A stretch of DNA of 64,000 bases, taken from positions 1-64,000 of the forward strand of contig JAKSDA010000579.1 of the NCBI GenBank assembly GCA_022360315.1, in the 5' to 3' direction. The stretch comes from Pseudomonadota bacterium. GTDB lineage: Bacteria > Myxococcota_A > Polyangia > Haliangiales > Haliangiaceae. Shown here in pieces: positions 1-8,438 of this stretch. The notes under the pieces were generated by a model. That model saw only the letters and a program-made list of their open reading frames with translations. It searched no databases and was not told where the DNA came from. Position 1 is the stretch's first letter. Each line of letters begins with the position of its first letter. A program made the translations under genes and the position numbers.

Positions 1-647
1 AAGTCGACGACATCGACGCAGCCACACCACGCCGGGCCGCGCCTTCCCCGGCCGCACCGCGCAGAGCCGCACCGCCGCCAGCTGCACCGCGCCGGGCCGC
101 GCCGCCCCCGGCTGCACCGCCGCCAGCTGCACCGCGTCGGACGCAATCTTCATCGACAGCAGCACGCCAGGCCCTGTCACCCGCGCCAGCGCCGGTCCAA
201 CCAGTTGCAGCTGGCCCGGAATTTCGCTCCTCCGCCGGCTCGGACCTGGAAACACGTATGCAGGAATACCTAGCGTGGGTAATGCAAGAGCTTCGTCTGG
301 CAGGAGCGGCGATCGTCGACCAACAGGGGCTCGTCGTGGCGCAAAGGCGGGTGGGCGAGCTGGATGCCGCCATAGCGGTCGGGGTTGAACTCCTTCTGGA
401 TCATGTTGGCCAATTATTCGCTAACGATCTTGGCACTGCGGCCATTGCTCGCGATACAGTGGCTGGCGACATGACCGGCCCCACTGATGGCCATGTCGCC
501 TTGAAACACGGAGAACGTCATCTCGGAGCAGTTTGGGTACAGACGAATCACGGTCGGCTCTACGGGGTACTGCTGGCCACGTCGGCGTCCCCCCTGGGAT
601 CGCTGACCCGGGCAGGAGAGGGGCTTCGAACTTTATTTGCCGATTAG
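1..647 (+). CDS. Roadblock/LC7-like protein, C-terminal part (gene runs off left edge)
   Basis: The frame is open from the left edge (first full codon at base 3), so the true start lies outside the window and about 214 residues are visible. The first ~75 residues are Pro/Ala/Arg low complexity made of repeated AAPRR and AAPPP blocks. The last ~130 residues form a compact domain beginning near the internal ATG at 258, with GAAIVDQQGLVVAQ followed by a long hydrophobic helix, the pattern of Roadblock/LC7 proteins such as the polarity factor MglB. Family members usually bind or regulate small GTPases or act as dimeric scaffolds. It is the first visible gene of a plus-strand operon with a second Roadblock-like gene 43 nt downstream. 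The domain call is by pattern only; the low-complexity N-terminus is unlike free-standing MglB. Confidence 0.6.
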   Translation, partial: VDDIDAATPRRAAPSPAAPRRAAPPPAAPRRAAPPPAAPPPAAPRRTQSSSTAARQALSPAPAPVQPVAAGPEFRSSAGSDLETRMQEYLAWVMQELRLAGAAIVDQQGLVVAQRRVGELDAAIAVGVELLLDHVGQLFANDLGTAAIARDTVAGDMTGPTDGHVALKHGERHLGAVWVQTNHGRLYGVLLATSASPLGSLTRAGEGLRTLFAD

Positions 648-690
648 ATAGCTGGACTCAGGGACGGTAAGACGCCCTGCGGAAACAAAG

Positions 691-1581
691 ATGAGACAGA
701 GCGAAATGGAATCATTGGTCTCGGGCATCAAGCAGTTGAACGGTGTCCTTGTCGTGGTCATGCCGGATTGTCTGCTTTACTCGGCGTGGCAACGGCCAGG
801 ACAAGCGTGGGATGCAGAAGTAGTCGGAGCATTTCTCGGCGAGCTCGCTCGAGACCACGAAGATGGACTCGACGCCATTGACGGTTGGTCGAGAGTAAAG
901 CAGATGACTGTCGAGATCGAAGAGGCCCTGGTCGTCTTACGCAGGTCCGGAGACTCGTTCGTCATCGGATTTGTATTCGAAAGGGGCACCGCCATCGGCT
1001 GGGCGCGCCTACAGGTCCAGAGGACCCTGAAGGCTATCGAGCGAGTCCTCGAAGAAGACCCGGATGAGGCCGCCGTCAGCGCTCCGGCTGTTCCAGCCCC
1101 GCCACCTTTACCACCCAGATCAGCAGAAAAAGCCCAGGTGGCTCAACCAGCCCCGGTCGTCCCGTCCGGGGCCGCGCCAGCTGCAGAACCACCAATGCCG
1201 CCACCTCTACGACCCAGTGCAGGCCCGGCAGAGCGAGCGGCAAAACCCGACTTGGCCCCGTTCCAAGAACCAATCGTCCAGCCGACTGGCACCGGCCCCA
1301 ACTACGGCTCGGTTGCGCCTGCTCCTGAAGCAGTCGGGGAGGAGGGACCGGAGGAAGCCAGTCCAGTGAACTCGGAGGAGGAGATGCCCAAGGGAACAAG
1401 GCTCATAAAATACCTGGATGCTCATGCACCGGATACTCATGCCGCCCTGCTTCGCGTGTCGCTGCAGACTGGGCTGCCGCTGACGCTTTTGCGCATGCCG
1501 GACAGCTTATCCGATGACGAGTTTGCACAGGTCGAGGAATCGGTTCGGCGTATCTTGGGCGTCGAGCAGCTCAATTTCTAA
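691..1581 (+). CDS. Roadblock-like protein with Pro-rich linker and C-terminal helical tail
   Basis: 296 residues. The N-terminal ~120 residues read like another Roadblock/longin-type fold (SGIKQLNGVLVVVMPDCLL, then long amphipathic helices and a FVIGFVFERG strand). A Pro/Ala/Glu-rich linker runs from about 125 to 230. A conserved-looking ~65-residue tail follows (KGTRLIKYLDAHAPDTHAAL ... SVRRILGV). It sits 43 nt after the first Roadblock gene and 12 nt before the V4R gene, so the three are probably co-transcribed. A scaffold or GTPase-effector role in a signalling module is inferred from context. No catalytic motif is visible. The family assignment is weak. Confidence 0.6.
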   Translation: MRQSEMESLVSGIKQLNGVLVVVMPDCLLYSAWQRPGQAWDAEVVGAFLGELARDHEDGLDAIDGWSRVKQMTVEIEEALVVLRRSGDSFVIGFVFERGTAIGWARLQVQRTLKAIERVLEEDPDEAAVSAPAVPAPPPLPPRSAEKAQVAQPAPVVPSGAAPAAEPPMPPPLRPSAGPAERAAKPDLAPFQEPIVQPTGTGPNYGSVAPAPEAVGEEGPEEASPVNSEEEMPKGTRLIKYLDAHAPDTHAALLRVSLQTGLPLTLLRMPDSLSDDEFAQVEESVRRILGVEQLNF

Positions 1582-1593
1582 AGGCAAGGTTTC

Positions 1594-2844
1594 ATGCTGT
1601 CTCTGATCAACGACAACCGTTCACACCTCGATCAGCACGACTTTCAATTCGTCGCCCAGAGTCAAACGGTCTACCACTGTCATCACTTCAATCTGTTCTG
1701 GGATCAGACAGTGGACGACGCGCTGGGCAACGAACGAGGCATTGCGGTCCGCACCAAGGCCGCCTACGAGGCTGCCTCGCAGTTCTTGAACGCGCTCATC
1801 AGCGCAATGCCCCCGACCACTCCCGAGGAACGGCTCGACATTGCAAGCTCGCTTTTCTCGGCCATGGGGCACGGTAATTTGGAGTTTCAGGTCACGCCCA
1901 ACGGTGGCAAGGCCATTGGCTACAATCTCCACTACGGCCTGGCCTGGCGAGAAAAATACGGCGCGCACATCAAACGCCATCACCCGGCCGACGCGGTTGC
2001 GGCCGGCTATGTCGCGGCGGCGACCGAGGCCGCGTTCGGATTGCCGCTCGGTTCGATCGAGTGCAACGAGACCATATGCATTGCAATGGGCAGTGAACGC
2101 TGCGAATTCGAAGTGCACCAATCGGGGGAAACCAACCCGGCCTTTGGCGTCACCAAAGAAGACGTCATGGGGGTCATTCCCAAGTCGTTCCCGGGTTTGC
2201 ACGAAGAACATATCTCGGGGGTCGCCGCCGGTCTGCGCAAGTTTCTGGCCGATGTATCCGGGGACAAACGCGGCCTGATCGAGGCGTTCGGCGTCATGGT
2301 CACCCAGCAATGGTCGAACTACTACAACTTCACGGTCAACCGAACTCTCGACATCATCAGCGAGGAAAAGCCCGACGCCATCGAAGTGGCCAAGGAGCTA
2401 TTCCGCGAATGCGGTCATCAATGCGGCTTCCACACCTTTGGCGGCATCATGCTCTCGCCGGAGTGGGAGGCGTTGGTCGAGCCGCTCAACGGAGACCCCC
2501 TGCAGATCATCAATGGCAGCCTGGCCATCTCGCGAGCACTGGGGTTCGGACATTGGTCGCTCGAAGCGTACGAACCGGAGAAGTTGCTGGTACTTCGAAG
2601 CCCGGCCACCTATGAGAGCGTGTATCGCAAAGCGGCATACCCGGTCGATGACAATGGCTGCTGCTATCTCTACCAGGGCGCAGCTCTCGCCATGATGCAG
2701 CTCGCTCATAGAGTCAACTGGAAGGAGAAACCGACGCTATCCAACAGTCTCTATCTCGAACTACGGCAGGGGGTGCCATGGCGGGTCGAAGAGTCGCATT
2801 GTGTCGCTGCCGGCAACTCGATGTGCCGTGTCGTTGTAGAATAG
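1594..2844 (+). CDS. Double V4R-domain protein (putative small-molecule sensor)
   Basis: 416 residues with no signal peptide. Two regions show the V4R (4-vinyl reductase) signature, in which a Gly-rich helix leads to a Glu/Cys-containing metal- or ligand-binding end: about residues 148-186 (ECNETICIAMGSERCEFEV) and 350-416 (EESHCVAAGNSMCRVVVE). V4R domains bind small hydrophobic ligands and control activators of the XylR/DmpR type; here no output domain is attached. The position inside a Roadblock / response-regulator / histidine-kinase operon suggests that this is its sensory input. The stop codon is 1 nt before the next start. The domain recognition is reasonable; the ligand is unknown. Confidence 0.65.
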   Translation: MLSLINDNRSHLDQHDFQFVAQSQTVYHCHHFNLFWDQTVDDALGNERGIAVRTKAAYEAASQFLNALISAMPPTTPEERLDIASSLFSAMGHGNLEFQVTPNGGKAIGYNLHYGLAWREKYGAHIKRHHPADAVAAGYVAAATEAAFGLPLGSIECNETICIAMGSERCEFEVHQSGETNPAFGVTKEDVMGVIPKSFPGLHEEHISGVAAGLRKFLADVSGDKRGLIEAFGVMVTQQWSNYYNFTVNRTLDIISEEKPDAIEVAKELFRECGHQCGFHTFGGIMLSPEWEALVEPLNGDPLQIINGSLAISRALGFGHWSLEAYEPEKLLVLRSPATYESVYRKAAYPVDDNGCCYLYQGAALAMMQLAHRVNWKEKPTLSNSLYLELRQGVPWRVEESHCVAAGNSMCRVVVE

Positions 2845-2845
2845 G

Positions 2846-3214
2846 ATGCCTGAGCCCCTTGCTCCTCTCACTCGTGATTCGGGTTGCCGCAAGGATTTGA
2901 TGTGGGCGACTCGACTGCACCCTGACGTTTCGGTCATCCGATTCATGGAATCCCTCGAGCGTCATGATTTCGCCACAGGAGCAGGGGTCATTCCCGAACG
3001 ACTGGCGGTGTACGATCAAGCTAAGACCGGGCATCGCATCATATTTGTATACCGGACTGGGCGCATCCAAATACGCCTCGACGCGCTCACCCGACACGAA
3101 GAGCGAGTCGAAGCTGCCCGGTGCGTTTACGATGTCCTTCGTCGCGCTACCTTCGAGGCGGCCGGATTGCATCCGCGTCGCGACAGCGCTGCGGACCCGA
3201 GCAAGGCTTCTTGA
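2846..3214 (+). CDS. Small conserved-looking protein of unknown function
   Basis: 122 residues, starting 1 nt after the V4R stop and ending 27 nt before the response-regulator start, so the tight spacing supports translational coupling. The sequence is soluble, with mixed beta/alpha character (SVIRFMESLERHDFATG, GHRIIFVYRTGRIQIRL) and a basic C-terminal tail. I do not recognise a family. Codon use and spacing favour a real gene over the antisense reading through the same bases. Confidence 0.55.
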   Translation: MPEPLAPLTRDSGCRKDLMWATRLHPDVSVIRFMESLERHDFATGAGVIPERLAVYDQAKTGHRIIFVYRTGRIQIRLDALTRHEERVEAARCVYDVLRRATFEAAGLHPRRDSAADPSKAS

Positions 3215-3241
3215 TGACTTCCCGCTTGATGGAGTCGGTTC

Positions 3242-4408
3242 ATGACAAAGCGCACCGTTCTCATCGTTGACGACGAACTCACTCTCCTGCGCACTCTGCG
3301 CGACGCGTTGCGCCGGAATGGTGACCAGCTCGAGGTTCTCACGGCGGGCCGCGCCGATGAGGCCCTGGAGCTGATGCAGCTCACCACAGTCGATCTGGTC
3401 GTGACCGATTTTCGCATGCCAGGCCAGGATGGCATCTCGTTCATCGCTCACATCTCTCAGAAATATCCCAATACTCGCTGCATCTTGATGACCGCCCATG
3501 GCGACAGCGAGACAAAAAGCAAGTCCCTGGCCAACGGCGCAGTATCGTTCATCGAAAAACCTTTCGACCTCAAGTTCTTCATTTCCGAGGTCAATCGTCA
3601 CCTCTCGGTATCCGGTTTTACCGGGCGCAGTCTGGTCGGTTTCAGTTTGCTCGACATCTTGCAGCTCGTCTCGATGTCCCAGCAGAGTGTGACGATCACG
3701 GTTCATTCCAAGGGCGGTGCTGGTTCGCTGTTCATCGAAGACGGCGTCTTGATTCACAGCGAAACCGATGGCGGACTCAATGGCATGCGCGCCGCGTACA
3801 AGATCGTATCGTGGAGCGACGGAGACATCGCCTCGAGCCGTGGTGTGACTGACGGCACCGAGCGCAGTATCAACATGCCGCTCATGACGTTCTTGATGGA
3901 GGCAGCCAAGTATCAGGACGAGGTCAACCGCCTTCGGCCACTTCACAACGTCAGGGATGTGGTCAAGGAGTGGACCGAACTCCCCGGTGTGGCCGCCGCC
4001 GCTGTCCTCGACGTCGCACAAGGGGCGGAGGTCTACGGCGACAGCGCAGAGAAAGGCGTTGCGCGCATGCAGATCGGAAAGGCCATCATGGCGGCCTATA
4101 AAGCGATCAGCAACGGCGTATCGGAAAACGGCGAGCCGTCCTTTCCCAGCGAACTCACCGTGTCATTGCCAACCACCGAGTATATGGCTCTTTCCCTGCT
4201 CGACGGACGCTTTCTGGCCCTCCTTGCCACGCACGACAAAGCGGCCATCGAACCGGCCAAGGCGTCCTTTGCCGAAAGAAAGAGCGGCCTGGTCGCCGCT
4301 CTATCGGAATACGCCGAGCAGATCGGAGCGGCAGAAGGCTCTCTCGAATCGCTTAATTTCGAGGAGGTCGAAGATTCCCTCGACCTCGGCGGCATCGGCG
4401 ATTCGTAA
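3242..4408 (+). CDS. Response regulator: REC + DUF4388 (PATAN) + Roadblock-like C-terminus
   Basis: 388 residues. A receiver domain occupies about 4-120, with acidic pocket D10/D11, phospho-acceptor D56 (VVTDFRMP), T84 and K106 (FIEKPF). A DUF4388/PATAN-type region follows (about 130-240; GFSLLDILQLVSMS, GSLFIEDG), a domain often found in deltaproteobacterial regulators. The C-terminal ~140 residues (LPGVAAAAVLDVAQGAEVYG) look like a further Roadblock-type domain. There is no DNA-binding domain, so output is probably by protein contact. The partner is probably the histidine kinase gene that follows. The stop codon lies inside an inverted repeat (see 4405-4436). Confidence 0.85.
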   Translation: MTKRTVLIVDDELTLLRTLRDALRRNGDQLEVLTAGRADEALELMQLTTVDLVVTDFRMPGQDGISFIAHISQKYPNTRCILMTAHGDSETKSKSLANGAVSFIEKPFDLKFFISEVNRHLSVSGFTGRSLVGFSLLDILQLVSMSQQSVTITVHSKGGAGSLFIEDGVLIHSETDGGLNGMRAAYKIVSWSDGDIASSRGVTDGTERSINMPLMTFLMEAAKYQDEVNRLRPLHNVRDVVKEWTELPGVAAAAVLDVAQGAEVYGDSAEKGVARMQIGKAIMAAYKAISNGVSENGEPSFPSELTVSLPTTEYMALSLLDGRFLALLATHDKAAIEPAKASFAERKSGLVAALSEYAEQIGAAEGSLESLNFEEVEDSLDLGGIGDS

Positions 4409-4436
4409 CGGTATACGAAAATTGCTATACCGTTGC
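4405..4436 (+). terminator. Inverted repeat overlapping the REC-DUF4388 stop codon
   Basis: AACGGTATA (4407-4415) pairs with TATACCGTT (4426-4434) across a 10-nt loop. One wobble pair and one more G-C pair extend the stem to about 11 bp. It begins in the stop codon of the response-regulator gene. No T-tract follows, so it may attenuate or protect the mRNA rather than act as a classical terminator. Confidence 0.4.
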
Positions 4437-4557
4437 GGACATCAGGTACTTTGTACGGAATCCAGCGAAACCGTAGTTTCATGGCGAGACGCCAGCAGCG
4501 ACGTGTGTTAGGTATACGATTGGGCTCGTATTTTGGAACGCCGTCGATTCCCCTGCG

Positions 4558-5982
4558 ATGTTAGACGAATTACGCACCATGTTGGAGCTGCGCGGGACTG
4601 GGAGTCTCCGCGTTTTGTATATAGGCCAGCCCTCCTACATGGACGCGGAGCGTATGTCGTCGGGGCGCATAGGCTTCTTGTCCGAGTGGATGGTTGTGTC
4701 ATCGCTCGACGAAGCCCTCGCGCTTCTGCACTCCGAGCCAAGCCACAGTTATAATCTCAACCTGATCATTTTTCATATTGCTGCCCTGGCGGCCGAGCCG
4801 CATCTTTGTGTCAAGGTCTTGGCGTTTGCTCCGGTGGCGGCCCGCGTCCTCATGTACGAGTCGCCGACCGATCGCGCGGTCATGGAAATGTCGCCATTGT
4901 TCGACATGACCTGTCCGCGGCCCGACAGCGGCGTGCTGCGGCCCGAGGCCCTTTACTGGTACCGCGCAGGCATGTCCGGGACACTGCGTGCATTCAACGA
5001 GGTGCCCACTGCGTTTGCCTTTGTGCACAAGGAGACCAAATTCGTACTGTGCGTCAACCAGGCGGCACTGAGTCTCCTGTCCACCGAGAGTTTTGACGGC
5101 GGCACGCTGTCCGATCTCATTGAGTTACCAGAAGAAGCGTTCGTGCAGAATCCATGGCGTGGCGACATTGCGCTATCGGATCAGCCCCATCAAGTGCTCG
5201 GCGTGAGCGTGCGTACTCTGGAGAAAGTGTGGTTATTTGTATCGCTGCGCGACATTACTGCGATTTACGCCGACCGAGAAGAGCGGCGCCAGGACGAGGG
5301 CCGCATGATTCTCGGCCGGGCCGCAGCGGTTTTGGCCCATGAGGTTTCCAACCCACTGGCCGCGATCAAAAGCACGCTGCAGTTGCTCGGCGGCGTGGGT
5401 GCCAACTTCACCAAGAAAGAGGTCGACGAGTATGTCGCCCGCGCTCTGCGGGAGATCGAGCGCCTCAGCACGATCGTCAAAAGCTACCTTTCTATCGTCC
5501 GGCCACCCGCCAACATGGACGAAGTCTGGAGTCTCAGAGAACTGGTCGAATCAGCCGGAGTGTACATGGATGACTATCTCAGGACTGTGGGGATCACATG
5601 TACAATCCAGCCCATCGACCCCGATCTCAGGGTGCATTTCGGTGCCGATCAGTTCAAACAAATCGTGTGGAATATAGCCAAGAATGCCGTGGACTCCATA
5701 CTCAAGAATCGGACATCCGAGCCCCGTCTCGAGGTCGGCTATTACCTCAAGGGCCAGAATATGGTCTCTGTATATTTTGACGACAATGGTGAGGGGCTCG
5801 ACCCGGGGCTTTTGGAAAAGGTATTCGAGCCGTATTTCACATCCAAGGGCTCTTCGGGCACTGGACTCGGACTCACTATCTGTCGCTTGCTGGCCGGTCG
5901 CTACAAGGCAACACTGACTCTGAGAAACAACGATACCGGCGGCGCACGGGCGATCCTTTCGATGCGCCTGGCCAAGAGCTGA
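4558..5982 (+). CDS. Soluble sensor histidine kinase (PAS-like + HisKA + HATPase)
   Basis: 474 residues, no membrane segment. An N-terminal ~150-residue region of unknown fold is followed by a PAS-like segment (about 155-235; FVHKETKFVLCVNQAALSLL). A HisKA domain has phospho-acceptor H261 (LAHEVSNPL). The HATPase domain shows the N box (NIAKNAVDSI), G1 (DDNGEGLDPG), F box (FEPYFTS) and G2 (GTGLGL). It is the last gene of the operon and probably phosphorylates the REC-DUF4388 protein upstream. About 150 nt separate the two genes, so it may also have its own promoter. A copy of the intergenic repeat lies 3 nt after the stop. Confidence 0.9.
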   Translation: MLDELRTMLELRGTGSLRVLYIGQPSYMDAERMSSGRIGFLSEWMVVSSLDEALALLHSEPSHSYNLNLIIFHIAALAAEPHLCVKVLAFAPVAARVLMYESPTDRAVMEMSPLFDMTCPRPDSGVLRPEALYWYRAGMSGTLRAFNEVPTAFAFVHKETKFVLCVNQAALSLLSTESFDGGTLSDLIELPEEAFVQNPWRGDIALSDQPHQVLGVSVRTLEKVWLFVSLRDITAIYADREERRQDEGRMILGRAAAVLAHEVSNPLAAIKSTLQLLGGVGANFTKKEVDEYVARALREIERLSTIVKSYLSIVRPPANMDEVWSLRELVESAGVYMDDYLRTVGITCTIQPIDPDLRVHFGADQFKQIVWNIAKNAVDSILKNRTSEPRLEVGYYLKGQNMVSVYFDDNGEGLDPGLLEKVFEPYFTSKGSSGTGLGLTICRLLAGRYKATLTLRNNDTGGARAILSMRLAKS

Positions 5983-5984
5983 CG

Positions 5985-6007
5985 TCCACAACCGATGTGT
6001 TTCTGTT
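5985..6007 (-). repeat. Intergenic repeat family, copy A (short)
   Basis: The reverse complement reads AACAGAAACACATCGGTTG and continues TGGA. This matches the core of a family seen at 19675, 25776, 31481, 37791, 39322 and 55311. It sits between the histidine kinase stop and the end of the convergent XRE gene. Confidence 0.55.
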
Positions 6008-6018
6008 GATAGCCGGCT

Positions 6019-6234
6019 CTACTCCAGACCGAGCATGGTATCGGCACTGATGCCGAATTCGAAGACCATGCGTGCAAGCGTGACCATGTTGGGCATGGAT
6101 TGCCCTCTCTCGATAGAGGCGTAAACCTCAGCGCTGATATTGATCCGCTCAGCAGCCTGTTCCGGGGTCAGCTGCAGGCCCTCACGCGCTGCACGCAATG
6201 TCCTGCCAATTGATTCTGCCAGCTCTCGATTCAT
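6019..6234 (-). CDS. Small XRE-family helix-turn-helix regulator
   Basis: 71 residues, essentially one Cro/C1-type HTH domain: IGRTLRAAREGLQLTPEQAA, then INISAEVYASIERGQSMPN (recognition helix and following turn) and ending DTMLGLE. Single-domain XRE proteins act as dimeric repressors or stress/antitoxin-type regulators. No toxin gene is adjacent. It is transcribed convergently to the histidine kinase operon. Confidence 0.8.
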   Translation of the reverse strand: MNRELAESIGRTLRAAREGLQLTPEQAAERINISAEVYASIERGQSMPNMVTLARMVFEFGISADTMLGLE

Positions 6235-6872
6235 ACCCGCTCCACGAGATAACAGTGGCTGCCGTTATCGCACATCCCGGGCAATTGTCGAGTCAATGGT
6301 ACGCCGGTCGAACACGCTGAGCCGTCTTTGCCGCATCGCGGCATGGCCAGCTGGCCGGATTATTCAGTGTAAACCCGACTGCCATAACCCGGATCAGTTG
6401 CAATGATGCCACGCTCAGGGTTGGCCGGGTGCTACGGCGTCGAGGAAAAAAGCGTAGCTCGACCGCTGCTCCGATCGCGGCACCGACGCTACGCTGGCGG
6501 TGAGTTGCCGGGGTGGAGAACGGCGACAGCTCTCTGCCTGGTTGGGAACCTTCGCAAATGACGCGATGGATGCGGGCGTTGGCCGGAGCTATTAATACCG
6601 GCGAGGCGACTGTTGGAGCGAGAGGAATGCTGGAACTGGCCGGAGCTGTCGAATCAGACGCGACGGCTACTGGGCTGAATATGGGACATAGCGGCGGACG
6701 CCGCGGCGGCGGATGCCCGACTGGGCAACGGGCAAGAGACAGACTGGCCGAAACGCTCAAAACCTCAGTACGACGCCTCCAAGGCATTGCACTGAGGTTT
6801 TGAAAGCTACCAGCCGACGCTGCTGAGCTGTCGGAGGCGTTCGGGATTGTGGAATTGGACCGGGCTAGCTAC
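6235..6872. other. Intergenic region, no convincing gene
   Basis: About 640 bases between the XRE regulator and the end of the Ala-rich lipoprotein gene. Frames on both strands are open but rich in Pro/Ser/Arg or Gly/Ala, with no recognisable domain. The only clear structure is the inverted repeat at 6757-6803. Confidence 0.5.
6757..6803 (-). terminator. 13-bp perfect inverted repeat downstream of the Ala-rich lipoprotein gene
   Basis: TCAAAACCTCAGT at 6757-6769 and its exact reverse complement at 6791-6803 flank a 21-nt loop. It lies about 70 nt past the stop of the minus-strand gene ending at 6873 and has an AT-rich stem base, so it may end that transcript. No strong T-tract is present on either strand. 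Confidence 0.45.
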
Positions 6873-7553
6873 TCACGGGCAGGCAAGAGTTTCGAGAGCG
6901 GCTTCGAGCGCCGCCACGACGTTGCCTTCTTCGTCGATAGGTGCTGCCGCAGCCTCGGCGTTGAGTTCGGCAGCTTCGGCATTGGCCGCAACATCCGCAG
7001 CGCCAACGTCATCGGCGGCTTCTGCAGCGGTAGCAGCAGCACCGGCCGCGGCCTCGATGGCGTCATACACAGTCGTCTCATATCCCGCGGGCGGTTCTTC
7101 ATTGACCAGTCCCGCAGCCAGATCGGCAACAAAAACCAGCTGAGAACAAGCACTTACGCTGGTCGCTGCCTGTGCCACTGCGAGCGCCGCCGTGGAGAAT
7201 TGAATGGTTGATCCACTCGCCTTGTTGGTGAGGGTTATGACCTGATTGGCATCGGCGATGGTGGCTGCAACAAGCTCGTCTTCCGCGTTGGCTTCAGCCG
7301 ATTCGGCGGCGAGTTCTGCTGCTGCGGCGGCATCCAGAACCGCCCTTGCAGAGGCCTCGAGGGTCGGCGTGCCGGTGCCGGGATCGGTACCGGGATTGGT
7401 GCCGGGATCGGCGCCAACCGGCGTGTTGCCGCCTTCATCGTCGTCTTTGCTGCCGCTTTCGCCGGGCAAGGGCGTACCGTCCGAGTTGTCATAACCATAC
7501 GAGCATCCAAAAGAGAGCAGAGCTGCAGCGGCAAATAGGGTGATTGCTTTCAT
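6873..7553 (-). CDS. Ala/Glu-rich lipoprotein of unknown function
   Basis: 226 residues from the ATG at 7553, chosen because AGGAT lies at the right distance upstream and a lipoprotein signal follows directly (MKAITLFAAAALLSFGC, lipobox cysteine at 17). After the signal comes a Gly/Asp/Pro-rich linker with repeated GTNPGTDPG-like units, then an Ala-rich helical domain (about residues 60-226) with many AEAA blocks, probably a coiled coil or helical bundle in the periplasm or outer membrane. No family is recognised. The longer frame starting at 7610 would put 19 unlikely residues before the signal. Confidence 0.65.
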   Translation of the reverse strand: MKAITLFAAAALLSFGCSYGYDNSDGTPLPGESGSKDDDEGGNTPVGADPGTNPGTDPGTGTPTLEASARAVLDAAAAAELAAESAEANAEDELVAATIADANQVITLTNKASGSTIQFSTAALAVAQAATSVSACSQLVFVADLAAGLVNEEPPAGYETTVYDAIEAAAGAAATAAEAADDVGAADVAANAEAAELNAEAAAAPIDEEGNVVAALEAALETLACP

Positions 7554-7756
7554 GGCATCCTCATTGTGTCCTGAGAGTTGAAAATCATTCGTTGGCACTA
7601 GGTACAGCAAGTCCCATGCCGGCTGAGGCCATGTACGATTTCTGCACAGTTGCCTAGCTGCACAGACGTATTAGTACATTGACCCGACCATGCACCTGCA
7701 ATACGCTTGGTCAGACCAGTTATCGATAATCAGGCCACGAGCAGCTGCATCGAGTA

Positions 7757-8194
7757 TCAATCATCTTTGGCTGGCGTTTGCCGCATGCGCTTGACTCCGG
7801 CGCGGTGCTTCTTGTCCTGCAGACGGCGCCTGCGGACTGCCCGCGACGGACGTGTGGGTTTGCGTTTTGTGGGTCGGATGGCGGCAGCGCGCACGATCTC
7901 GGCCAGCTTGGCCATCGCGTCTGCGCGGTTTCTGGCCTGATCCCGGGTTTTCTGCGACGTGACCACGAGTTCGCCAGCAGTGGTGGTGCGGTCGGCAAGA
8001 CGGTCGAGCAGCGAGGTGCGGTCATCTGCGTCCAGGCCAGCCAGCGCACTGCTCTCGGCCGGATTCCACCGCAGTTCGACCTTGCTCTCGACCTTGTTTA
8101 CATTTTGCCCGCCCGGTCCGCCCGAGCGGGCAAACGACACCTTGATTTCCGCACATGGTATCGCGAGTTGCGCGCTAATGATCACATCGTCCAT
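7757..8194 (-). CDS. arfB: Peptidyl-tRNA hydrolase ArfB-type (ribosome rescue)
   Basis: 145 residues, the usual ArfB/YaeJ length. The N-terminal domain carries the class-I release-factor motif GGQ at 28-30 in the context SGGPGGQNVNKVESKVELRW. The C-terminal tail (about 105-145) is very basic (RPTKRKPTRPSRAVRRRRLQ), as needed to enter the empty mRNA channel of a stalled ribosome. The enzyme hydrolyses peptidyl-tRNA on ribosomes lacking a stop codon. The length and the absence of codon-recognition domains exclude PrfA/PrfB. Confidence 0.93.
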   Translation of the reverse strand: MDDVIISAQLAIPCAEIKVSFARSGGPGGQNVNKVESKVELRWNPAESSALAGLDADDRTSLLDRLADRTTTAGELVVTSQKTRDQARNRADAMAKLAEIVRAAAIRPTKRKPTRPSRAVRRRRLQDKKHRAGVKRMRQTPAKDD

Positions 8195-8438
8195 GGGCTA
8201 CTAGCTAGCTGCATCTTGCGCGATCCCGGCGTTCTGGCAAGCAATGCGCGGAGCAGAGTTGCCACCTGCAAAGCGGCTGAGCCGAGTACAGCTCCCCGCC
8301 ATCGAGTACCCATTATGCCCGACCAGACCGCCGATGGCTGCGTTGCTCGTCGGTCACGTATGCCACGAAAACATTGCGAGGCCAAGCTGGCCCAACCATT
8401 GACACAGAGCAACATGGGCGCCTACGATCGAGCGTTCT

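Noticed and set aside
2714..4021. 435-codon minus-strand frame
   Set aside because: Antisense of the small unknown gene and the REC-DUF4388 gene, whose receiver motifs are unmistakable.
6293..6803. Overlapping frames on both strands in the 6.2-6.9 kb gap
   Set aside because: Low-complexity Pro/Ser/Arg or Gly/Ala products, no start signal or domain; treated as intergenic.
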